Below, piece after piece: positions 7,951-15,075 of a DNA stretch of 64,000 bases. Source of the DNA: Pedobacter miscanthi (GTDB lineage: Bacteria > Bacteroidota > Bacteroidia > Sphingobacteriales > Sphingobacteriaceae); assembly GCF_003315595.1 (NCBI RefSeq), contig NZ_QNQU01000029.1:1-64000 (forward strand). The letters are read 5' to 3'. A model generated the notes under the pieces. It was not told the origin of the DNA. It worked only from the letters and a program-made list of their open reading frames with translations, and did no database searches. A program made the translations under genes and the position numbers. Each line of letters starts with the position of its first letter. Position 1 is the stretch's first letter.

Positions 7951-8141
7951 TGGAAAGAAAATTAACTGGTGACGAAAATATTGATGAACTGTCAGTACAT
8001 CAATATTTAGCACTTAAGATATTTGTAAGCCGACTTGACGCTGAAGAGCGATTAAATGGTAGCTTATATGGCTTGGATTTGAAACGATTGGCATCTGATG
8101 CATCTCTGCTTGCCAAGGAAGCAATACAAGGATTTCACTGA
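7950..8141 (+). CDS. Small hypothetical helical protein, translationally coupled
   Basis: A 63-residue protein starting at the ATG that overlaps the previous stop (TAATG, 7948-7952). A longer frame that begins at 7851 inside the membrane-protein gene is less likely. The predicted protein is acidic and helical (MERKLTGDENIDELSVHQYLALKIFV...LKRLASDASLLAKEA). No known motif. The overlap implies translational coupling and stoichiometric production with the membrane protein. Confidence 0.6.
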   Translation: MERKLTGDENIDELSVHQYLALKIFVSRLDAEERLNGSLYGLDLKRLASDASLLAKEAIQGFH

Positions 8142-8189
8142 AAATTGTTTATTGATAGATCTATCATTCTGGAACTTTAAGAATTTATT

Positions 8190-8504
8190 ATGAGAATTAC
8201 ACATGTTGATTTGCATGATGTTGCAATAGATTGCAATAAAATATTGGAAGAATTAGGCAGTCATGATGAGTTGAAGCTAAAGCCTAATGGATCAACCACA
8301 ACTATACTTTCCAAGAACATCAATTCAGGTGAAGTGGTTGAGCTTTATGAAGATATAGTGCTATGGGAGGGTTATGCTTTCCTCAATGGTTATGCTACTG
8401 CACTAAAAAACTTGAAGGTAGAGAGCGCCAATGTCACGTACGATAATGAGACTACGCATAAGCCCTCAAAAACTTTGTTTGGGATATTTAAAAGAAACAA
8501 ATAA
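8190..8504 (+). CDS. Hypothetical protein, tandem paralogue 1
   Basis: A 104-residue protein with no known motif. It is clearly related to the next gene: shared pattern CNKILEEL...TTTILSKNINSGE...AFLNGYATALKNLKV against LNGILENL...TIILLCKNTNSE...NYLTGYYLGLRHLSM. It has an alpha-beta-beta-alpha layout, no signal peptide, and a basic C-terminal tail (LFGIFKRNK). It is 48 bp after the previous gene and 5 bp before its paralogue, so probably in the same operon. Confidence 0.6.
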   Translation: MRITHVDLHDVAIDCNKILEELGSHDELKLKPNGSTTTILSKNINSGEVVELYEDIVLWEGYAFLNGYATALKNLKVESANVTYDNETTHKPSKTLFGIFKRNK

Positions 8505-8509
8505 GTATA

Positions 8510-8749
8510 ATGGGCGTTTCAATCTTAGGTTTAAACTCAATGTGTGTTAAGCTAAATGGAATTTTAGAAAATCTGGAAAAACCATATCAATGGTCTTACG
8601 ATGCAGGTGGTGATACAATAATCTTGCTATGCAAAAATACCAATAGCGAAACCACCCAATATATCTTCCAAAGCAATTCGATTCAAGAATGTTTTAATTA
8701 TTTAACTGGCTATTATTTAGGATTACGTCACTTAAGTATGCTTGTTTAA
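8510..8749 (+). CDS. Hypothetical protein, tandem paralogue 2
   Basis: A 79-residue protein, shorter paralogue of the preceding gene without its basic C-terminal tail. ATG start five bases after the upstream stop. It is most likely a product of local duplication, perhaps forming a hetero-oligomer with its neighbour. It could be the last gene of the operon begun at 6662, since about 170 AT-rich bases follow before the next start. Confidence 0.6.
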   Translation: MGVSILGLNSMCVKLNGILENLEKPYQWSYDAGGDTIILLCKNTNSETTQYIFQSNSIQECFNYLTGYYLGLRHLSMLV

Positions 8750-8919
8750 TGCTGTTTCCCATCATGTAATAGGCTATGATTAAGTAAAAAAAATGCAGAA
8801 ATTCTTGTATCCCAACTTTATAAAAGATTTTATAGAAATTTTACTGTAATTGAGGTTATTTTTTGAAATAGCTTTATTTTGCTTTATCTTTTGGAATTAT
8901 TTAAGAGTGCTTCTAAGTT

Positions 8920-9261
8920 ATGTCAACTGCAGAATATCTATATTTCATTTATTTTTTGCCACTAGTGCTTGCTTATTGGTGGGGATATAGTAGAAGGTCA
9001 AAATCCTTAACATTTATTCCCAAAATCCCATTAACAGATCAGGACAGGTTGAACTGTTCAATTTTTGAAAGATGTAAAACTGTACACTCAGCAGCATTAA
9101 TTGAAGCGACTCAAAAAACATTTTTTCGGCAGGTAGAATATGGTAACGTTATCTATGATGTTACACTGCAGAAAACTAATTATGGTGTTTGGGATTGGAT
9201 AACCATAAAAAAGTATGAACCGCCTGTACTCACTCACAAATTTGACAATTACAATTTCTGA
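8920..9261 (+). CDS. Hypothetical single-pass membrane protein
   Basis: A 113-residue protein with one N-terminal hydrophobic segment (about residues 4-22, YLYFIYFLPLVLAYWWGY) followed by a basic patch (SRRSK), so a membrane anchor with the C-terminal part in the cytoplasm. The soluble part (40-113) contains a likely beta-hairpin (VEYGNVIYDVTLQKTNYGVWDWITIKKY). No family recognised. It has its own 170-bp upstream gap. Confidence 0.55.
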   Translation: MSTAEYLYFIYFLPLVLAYWWGYSRRSKSLTFIPKIPLTDQDRLNCSIFERCKTVHSAALIEATQKTFFRQVEYGNVIYDVTLQKTNYGVWDWITIKKYEPPVLTHKFDNYNF

Positions 9262-9639
9262 ACACTAGAACGTTTTTAGTGAAAAGTCAATATTTCTGGT
9301 CAATTTTTTTGGTCCCAAATTTTTTACAAGGGTGTTTCCCAAATTTTCCAGTCGAAACTGATCCAGACTTTGAAAGGCACATCGGGCAGGTATTTCCCAG
9401 GTGCTGGGAGGTGTGCCAGTAGTAGGGTACCAAAGGGTGGGGTAGCACTGGTGAATAAAACGCACCAGAATTTTACGGAAGTGTTGAAGAGACACCCACC
9501 TAAATGGTAATAATTAACAGAAATGTTAACTTTTTTTAGGTAAATTCAAGCTAAAATCCACGTTTCTACTGTTAAATAATATATGTTTCGATATGTATTC
9601 CTAGGGTTCTACCTAGGTTTAACCCAGGTTATGCACGGG
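9262..9639. other. Non-coding gap with a GC-richer block
   Basis: Between the membrane protein and the serine recombinase gene. Positions about 9328-9490 are visibly more GC-rich than the rest of the element and look imported. A 76-codon minus-strand frame (9265-9495) and a short plus-strand frame broken by stops (PVETDPDFERHIGQVFPRC, then two stops) both cross it; neither convinces me as a gene. Near the recombinase 3' end there are two CCTAGG sites (9600-9605, 9612-9617) and an AACCC/GGGTT stem, possibly a terminator or a recombination site. Confidence 0.45.
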
Positions 9640-10254
9640 TTATTTTGCACTCTCCATTAAGCCTAGCTTCTTGATTTTGGTAATTGTATTTAGGTTGACA
9701 CCAGTTAATTTTGAAATCTCAACACCTTTTAGATTGCCCATTTTTAGGTATTCCAAAACTTTACTATTCCTTGGCTTGCTGAGGAATTTTAAAGAATCTT
9801 CTTTTGTTCCAACTTTTCTACCACTATAAACACCTTTAGCTTTAGCGATCAAAATACCTTCTCTTTGTCGCTCTCGGATTTGAGTTCGCTCCATTTCGCT
9901 TACAACCCCAAGAATACTTATGATCATTCGGGATATTGAGTTCTCGTTGCCATTTTCATCAAGGGTTTTCAGTCCTTGATTGATAAAAGTTATCGACACA
10001 CCTTTTTTTTTAAATAATTCAATAGTGTTCAACAAATCCTGTACATTTCGACATAACCGATCAATGCTGCTAACAGTCAGCGAGTCTATTTTCCCAGCAT
10101 TTAATAGTTTTATAATTTCTTTTCCCTTGTCTCTATCAGCAAACGCAATCGAACCGCTACAGTAGTCTTCAAAAACTTTGAAACCTGCAGTGTTAGTCTT
10201 TTGTCTGTCTGTTTTCTGATCAAGCGATGAAACTCTAATGTATAAAATATCCAT
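9640..10254 (-). CDS. Serine recombinase (resolvase/invertase family)
   Basis: A 204-residue small serine recombinase. The N-terminal catalytic domain (1-140) has the nucleophile Ser9 in YIRVSS, the conserved VSSIDRLCRN block (about 60-70), and the E-helix SEMERTQIRERQREGI. A C-terminal HTH (about 165-200: LKGVEISKLTGVNLNTITKIKKLG) reads DNA. Length and layout fit resolvases and invertases rather than large serine integrases. On an element with a tyrosine integrase it may resolve multimers, invert a segment, or be a separate passenger. ATG start; promoter not obvious. Confidence 0.88.
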   Translation of the reverse strand: MDILYIRVSSLDQKTDRQKTNTAGFKVFEDYCSGSIAFADRDKGKEIIKLLNAGKIDSLTVSSIDRLCRNVQDLLNTIELFKKKGVSITFINQGLKTLDENGNENSISRMIISILGVVSEMERTQIRERQREGILIAKAKGVYSGRKVGTKEDSLKFLSKPRNSKVLEYLKMGNLKGVEISKLTGVNLNTITKIKKLGLMESAK

Positions 10255-10383
10255 ATTTTAGATTGGTTTAATTTTACTCTAAATATACGAAAAAACATCT
10301 TATTATCGCCTGGAAATCAATGAATTATGTTTTTATGTTCATTGCCATAATTCGTGCTTTTAAAGTGTACCCTAAAAGGGAAG

Positions 10384-10716
10384 TTATGTATTGAATATGT
10401 GATTAAATTTCTTCCGCAACGATCTTTCAAATGTTACCGCTTCAATTTGCGTATCAAATGCGATTGTTCTGTATTCAATGCTTTCGAGGTTTAAGAACAC
10501 ATACTGCTTTTTCACCTCACTTCTCCTTGTACCTTTACCAAAAGGGATAGGCAGTAATGAGCAAAGCCTTGAGGCTACATTAGAAGCCCTGCCAAATAGA
10601 ATTAGCTCTTTTGTGTCCTTATTTCTCAATTGGTATACGCCATATCCCACTGGTGCGGTGAGTCTGCCTCTCAAATGAGGGTTCGGGAAAGATTTCCATG
10701 TAGACCATTTTTCCAT
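10384..10716 (-). CDS. GIY-YIG-like nuclease-domain protein
   Basis: A 110-residue protein whose layout matches a lone GIY-YIG domain: GVYQLRN (about 25-31) stands for the GIY strand, LILFGRASNVASRL (about 38-51) for the YIG strand and following helix with its conserved Arg, and EAVTFERSLRKKFNHIFN (about 92-109) for the helix carrying the metal-binding Glu and the final Asn. The first Tyr of 'YIG' is Phe here and the Ile of GIY is Val, so activity is uncertain. Such small proteins occur in islands and phages, either as nucleases or as DNA-binding relatives. ATG start. Confidence 0.55.
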   Translation of the reverse strand: MEKWSTWKSFPNPHLRGRLTAPVGYGVYQLRNKDTKELILFGRASNVASRLCSLLPIPFGKGTRRSEVKKQYVFLNLESIEYRTIAFDTQIEAVTFERSLRKKFNHIFNT

Positions 10717-10828
10717 TATTATTCATATTTTAGCCAATCATTTGATTCGCATTCTCGCTGCAATTTATAGTTTTCTATTGAAGCATTAAAATGTTATTGC
10801 GGAAGCTCAATAAAATATTAATTAGCGC

Positions 10829-11842
10829 ATGTTCAAACTTTTTCTCTCTCTTGTATTCATTGCAATTTTATGTTCTTGTAAAACTTCTGTTGTTAGCCAG
10901 CGTGATAGAGATGAGCGAGCTAGGAAAATAATTCTAGCTTCAAAGATCAAGGAGAGGCATTTATACTCCTATAATTATAAGTTTGGTGAAGTTGATTCCT
11001 CATCAAAGTTTCTCTCGATGAAAATCCTCTACGATGATCGAGGAAATACGGTTAAGGAGATAAATTATTCCGATGCGAAGAATCATCAATCCCCTCCAGA
11101 CACCACTTATTATTTTTATGATGACAATAACTGTGCAAAACTGATTAAAAAAATCACTTACGAAATTGAGAGTGATACTACCATAACGGACTCAACTGCT
11201 GTTGTTACTGATACTTCTTCTTACAATACAAACTCTAACACATTTTTAGATTCCACGGTAATTGATACGGTAGTTGAGGAGTCGGAAACAAACATCTACC
11301 AGCCAATTTCTTATCAACATGCAATGCCAGTGAGTAATACACCGTTTCATCGCACGGTTTCGAAATATGTATACACTTACGATGAAAATTTCAATAAAGC
11401 CACTATGAAATACATAGTTGATGACGTCTTAATTAATGTAATTAATTATACCTACGCAGATGATAATCAAATGTTAAAGGCAACGGCTTACACAGCCGAC
11501 AACAAGGTAAGTTCTAGAACAGAATATACCTATAGTGCTAATATACAAAGTGGGTGGAACGAGTATGGTGAAAATAACGAGCTGTTTGAACGGGTATCCA
11601 CTAGCTATCTACCAGATAAAAAACAGCGGAATTCTGTATATAATAGTGAAGGGAAATTAATTCGGGTTGAGCTTATCAAGTGGGACAATGGTGATGTTTT
11701 GGAATATGTTGTCGATAATAAGGTGGCAAATTCAATAGAAAAAGTTGTACGTGAATATTATAAACAGGGGTTGGTAAAAGCTATCAAAAGGTTTAGAGAT
11801 GAAGAACCAATAGAGTTTAAGCAGGGAATCATCATTTACTGA
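10829..11842 (+). CDS. Lipoprotein with YD-like repeats
   Basis: A 337-residue exported lipoprotein: signal MFKLFLSLVFIAILCSC with lipobox Cys17. The mature part has spaced motifs such as YDDRGNTVKEINYS, YDENFNKATMKYI, TYADDNQMLKATAYT and NSEGKLIRVELIKW. These resemble the YD/RHS-type and MORN-like beta-hairpin repeats of bacterial surface proteins, here a short array with a Thr/Ser/Asp-rich insert (about 115-150). No toxin domain is attached. It converges on the methyltransferase gene (87 bp gap) and its role on the element is unknown. Confidence 0.65.
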   Translation: MFKLFLSLVFIAILCSCKTSVVSQRDRDERARKIILASKIKERHLYSYNYKFGEVDSSSKFLSMKILYDDRGNTVKEINYSDAKNHQSPPDTTYYFYDDNNCAKLIKKITYEIESDTTITDSTAVVTDTSSYNTNSNTFLDSTVIDTVVEESETNIYQPISYQHAMPVSNTPFHRTVSKYVYTYDENFNKATMKYIVDDVLINVINYTYADDNQMLKATAYTADNKVSSRTEYTYSANIQSGWNEYGENNELFERVSTSYLPDKKQRNSVYNSEGKLIRVELIKWDNGDVLEYVVDNKVANSIEKVVREYYKQGLVKAIKRFRDEEPIEFKQGIIIY

Positions 11843-11928
11843 GGCTGGCTAAGAAAAATGCAGTTGTCGATACAACAAAGTCAATTAATCCCTGCCTCGA
11901 TGTTGAGATATGAAATTGTATTTCCACG

Positions 11929-13818
11929 CTACCCAGTTGTAAGTTCTGCAGGTTTTAAACCTTCAACTTGGTAAACACATTCGACAAACTCGTTTACTTT
12001 AGACATATCATCTTCGGCTATGATGTAGCTCCTTTCTTCGATTGAAAAATCATACACACCGAAATTTTTAAAATAGTTTTTACTAAGCGAAAAATATTCC
12101 GAACCGTAATGTCTACTTGATGTAACTATGTAAAACCAGAACAGCTCAGTACTCATCAGTTTCGATAAGAATATTAATTCTGAAATATCGTCAGAAACCA
12201 TTGCTAACCCGTTGTAGAATAGTAAATTTTCATCTGCATTCAAGACAAACTTTGGAATTTTGTTTGATATGTGTGGGAAGAAAAGCTTGTATTTATATTT
12301 ATCCAGCGACTGGTTCCTACCGTAGGCATACCAATTCTCATATACTCCAGTGCCTTTATCTCTCTGGGATAGTATCTCTTTGTTACTAGTAAGGTAAGCA
12401 TACGTGCTCGGGAATTTATTAAGCAGTTCCGTTTCGGGAATTAACTTAGGTTTCCCGTTGTGATATTCATAGGGAAAGATGATTTTTTGACCAATTAATT
12501 CGATGTTGTCGATGTTTATAAACCTATTCGCATTCACAATATCTTTGCATATTTGCTTCTCAATTTTATGGGATACTTCTCCAGAAGTATAATAATAAAG
12601 AGCATCTTCATGAAGAATTGAGAGGATGTAAACGTCATTTCTAAGGGTAGCGATCCCATTTCTCGATTTAAACTTTTTTCCAAGCGGAGTTCCTGTTTTT
12701 TCGATTTTATAAATGAGATCATACTGGTGCAGATTCCAACTGCTAACGGCAGTTAAACTTGAGTAGCGGATTTCACTTAATTTGTAATTTCTATTTTTAA
12801 AGTCATCTAGGTTTGAAATCCTAGTGTAATTAATTACATCGGACTCAATTTTCGAGATTTCACAGATACAGGTGTAGGTGGCTTTATTGTTAAATATCTG
12901 TTCCCCACCAAAATCTATTAAATTAATCTTAAATTTTTCATCTTGGAAATATTCTCTAAGTGCTCTGCCATTAACACTATTTAGGAAGGTATTCATCGTA
13001 ATATAGCTTAATATTCCACCCCGTTTTAACATTAACATTCCAATTTGGAAAAAAGGGATGTATAAATCTGGGTGTCCACTTGCACATACTTTCCAATGCT
13101 TTAACAACTCCCTACTGTCAGTATCAATGTTGCGTGAACAAACATATGGTGGATTACCAACTATTGCATCGAAACCATTACCTACCTTAAATCCTAGATA
13201 CCAGTTCGGGGTTAATGAATTCGCTTCCATTAGATTGAATTGAAAAGTGTGCTCATCTTCACCATATGAAATTGCTAGGAGGGAGAGTAAGATTTTCGAC
13301 CTAGTAATTGAGAATTTTTGAATGTCACAGCCGAAAATATTTTCTCTGAAAATATCTTTAAAGGACTTATTGGAGAACTCCCTAAGTTTTATGGCTGCAG
13401 TGAAAAGGAAGCCCGCACATCCGCATGCTGGGTCACAAATAGTAATCTTTTCCCAATCTGAGATTTTTGAGAGTACGCTCTCTAAAATGAAATCCCTTAT
13501 AAATTTTGGCGTGTATATTGCACCAGTAATTTTTTTATCTGATGGGGAGATAACAAATTCGAATAAACCAATTACTTCCTCAAGTGAGAAAACAGGCTGA
13601 ATTTTTAAAAAGTCCGTTAAATTCTGGAAATCAATATCTGATGGCTGAATAATTAATGAATTTATTAGCTCATTTTTGATTTGTCTATTTTCTTGTGAAA
13701 AGAGAAAGGATGACACGATCAATCTGTTGATCAAGTTTTGGTCTGTTGAGTACCCTTTTAAAAATTTTAAGACTTCTTTGCTTACTATCAAAATATTTAT
13801 TGGTATGTAAAAAAACAA
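11929..13818 (-). CDS. N6-adenine DNA methyltransferase, TaqI/Eco57I-like, nuclease-less
   Basis: A 629-residue gamma-type amino-methyltransferase that would methylate adenine N6 in a DNA target. Visible motifs: GAIYTP (99-104), AdoMet-binding DPACGCAGF (129-137), IFGCDIQ (motif II) and catalytic NPPY (222-225). The C-terminal part (about 330-590) looks like a TaqI-C-type target-recognition domain (IIFPY...LFFPH). Only about 90 residues precede the methylase core, with no PD-(D/E)xK signature, unlike Eco57I-type fused enzymes. It starts at TTG three bases after the HNH stop; no ATG is nearby. It is the last gene of the four-gene operon; the HNH protein could supply cleavage. Confidence 0.85.
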   Translation of the reverse strand: MFFYIPINILIVSKEVLKFLKGYSTDQNLINRLIVSSFLFSQENRQIKNELINSLIIQPSDIDFQNLTDFLKIQPVFSLEEVIGLFEFVISPSDKKITGAIYTPKFIRDFILESVLSKISDWEKITICDPACGCAGFLFTAAIKLREFSNKSFKDIFRENIFGCDIQKFSITRSKILLSLLAISYGEDEHTFQFNLMEANSLTPNWYLGFKVGNGFDAIVGNPPYVCSRNIDTDSRELLKHWKVCASGHPDLYIPFFQIGMLMLKRGGILSYITMNTFLNSVNGRALREYFQDEKFKINLIDFGGEQIFNNKATYTCICEISKIESDVINYTRISNLDDFKNRNYKLSEIRYSSLTAVSSWNLHQYDLIYKIEKTGTPLGKKFKSRNGIATLRNDVYILSILHEDALYYYTSGEVSHKIEKQICKDIVNANRFINIDNIELIGQKIIFPYEYHNGKPKLIPETELLNKFPSTYAYLTSNKEILSQRDKGTGVYENWYAYGRNQSLDKYKYKLFFPHISNKIPKFVLNADENLLFYNGLAMVSDDISELIFLSKLMSTELFWFYIVTSSRHYGSEYFSLSKNYFKNFGVYDFSIEERSYIIAEDDMSKVNEFVECVYQVEGLKPAELTTG

Positions 13819-13821
13819 TTT

Positions 13822-14448
13822 TTAGCTCTTGTAGGCTTCCCGTAAATCAATTTCGAAAAAGAAATATTCAATGGCATAGCTCCGCATCTTCTCGTCGATT
13901 TCATCGTACTTCTCGCTGCCAACAGGATAAGTCTTCAAAATTACAGCTAATTCTTCAATACTCTGCTTTAATGTCCTCAAAGTCCACAATAACTTAATCG
14001 GATGTTCACGTTCATCAAATTTGAATGCTCTAGTTGCCATCCATTTTCCGAGGTTTGTTTTTCCAATTATTGCTCCTTCTTTGTTACGGTAGAATTGCTT
14101 GTCGTATTCTGGATCGCATGGATCTAAAAATCCCTCATCGTTTAGATGATATATCGTTTCGCTATTTGTAATCCACAAGGAACTCTTATTGTTATTGCAG
14201 AATTTGCAAGAATAAACTAGATTTTTGTAGTCGACAACGGTAAGTGTTCCGCTTTTAAGAAAAAAATCTTTTGGAACAAAATGATCCACTTCATAAAATG
14301 TATGTTTAAAGTATTCATGGGCATCACAGTATGCACAGGATGAATTGAAATCGACCTCTAAGTCTTCTTTGTGTTTAGTCCAATCTTTACTAGGTTTTCT
14401 TGTTGGTGTAAGGCGTCTTGTCGGTGTTTGAGAACGTAGTGGGAACAT
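13822..14448 (-). CDS. HNH endonuclease
   Basis: A 208-residue nuclease of the HNH/beta-beta-alpha-metal class. CAYC (Cys38, Cys41) and CKFC (Cys81, Cys84) make a zinc clamp around the active site: EVDHFVPKD (catalytic His56 with Asp55) and NL...CNNNKSS (Asn76, Asn85-87). This arrangement resembles the HNH proteins linked to retron, Septu and restriction loci. A basic, Thr/Arg-rich N-terminus (residues 5-21) may bind DNA; residues 120-205 are helical and specific to this protein. Its ATG overlaps the receiver gene's stop by one base. I infer it is the effector of the module. Confidence 0.85.
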   Translation of the reverse strand: MFPLRSQTPTRRLTPTRKPSKDWTKHKEDLEVDFNSSCAYCDAHEYFKHTFYEVDHFVPKDFFLKSGTLTVVDYKNLVYSCKFCNNNKSSLWITNSETIYHLNDEGFLDPCDPEYDKQFYRNKEGAIIGKTNLGKWMATRAFKFDEREHPIKLLWTLRTLKQSIEELAVILKTYPVGSEKYDEIDEKMRSYAIEYFFFEIDLREAYKS

Positions 14449-15074
14449 TATTTAGCTTTTAAAGATTCAACATATTTTAGTGCTTCTGTTTTTGCTGCTT
14501 CAAGTTTTTCAAATTTAGTAATATCATATAGGTGAATAGGAATTTCATTGGTACGTTTATCCAATCGATAAAGTTCGAGCTGTGCCTCTATCAGTCTATG
14601 TTTTTCCTCGCTATTCAAACCTTTTTCTTCGCCTTTATTTATTAAATTTTGTAATACCACTTTATTTCGCCCAATGAGATTTTTGTAATCCACAATGTTT
14701 TTCACTAATATATCTTCGAAATGTTTCAAATTTTCATTTGCTTCTACTTTATCATAGATGATGTTCGGAATTTCTACGTTTGGAAATGCGTCCGCCTGTT
14801 CATTAGTGAAGATTATCATTGGAAATTGTGGTTTGATTTCTCTAAACTTTCTTGCAACTTCATCACCATTATATAATAGAACATTATTATCAACCAAAAA
14901 ATAATCGATCATTAACATGTCAATATCGGATGAATAAATTTGGTCAATTAATTCCGATATGGGCATATGCTTGGTGATGTTGTATCCTATTACGTCAAAG
15001 TTATCTCGAAGATCCATTTGATAAAGTAATACTTGGTCAGGATCTTCATCGACATATCCGATTTTATATTTCAT
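14448..15074 (-). CDS. CheY-like receiver protein without a DNA-binding output domain
   Basis: A 208-residue response-regulator-type protein. Residues 1-120 are a receiver with all key positions at CheY-like places: acidic pocket Asp9/Glu10/Asp11, phospho-acceptor Asp57 (MLMIDYF), Thr90 (IIFTN) and Lys109 (YDKVE). Residues 125-208 are charged and helical (NKVVLQNLINKGEEKG..., TEALKYVESLKAK) with no HTH, so output is probably by protein contact. It lies one base after the kinase gene and overlaps the HNH gene by one base. I infer it relays a signal from the kinase to the HNH or methyltransferase protein. Confidence 0.85.
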   Translation of the reverse strand: MKYKIGYVDEDPDQVLLYQMDLRDNFDVIGYNITKHMPISELIDQIYSSDIDMLMIDYFLVDNNVLLYNGDEVARKFREIKPQFPMIIFTNEQADAFPNVEIPNIIYDKVEANENLKHFEDILVKNIVDYKNLIGRNKVVLQNLINKGEEKGLNSEEKHRLIEAQLELYRLDKRTNEIPIHLYDITKFEKLEAAKTEALKYVESLKAK

Positions 15075-15075
15075 T

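Noticed and set aside
7851..8141. Longer 96-codon reading of the small coupled gene
   Set aside because: It would start within the membrane-protein gene; the ATG overlapping the upstream stop (7950) is a more normal start.
9265..9495. Minus-strand 76-codon open frame over the GC-richer block
   Set aside because: Composition is atypical (many Pro, Trp, Cys), it has no signal or domain, and the opposite strand holds equally good fragments broken by stops. It is better treated as non-coding or as a remnant.
11929..13818. Fused type IIG restriction-methylation enzyme
   Set aside because: The N-terminal part before the methyltransferase core is only about 90 residues and shows no PD-(D/E)xK signature.
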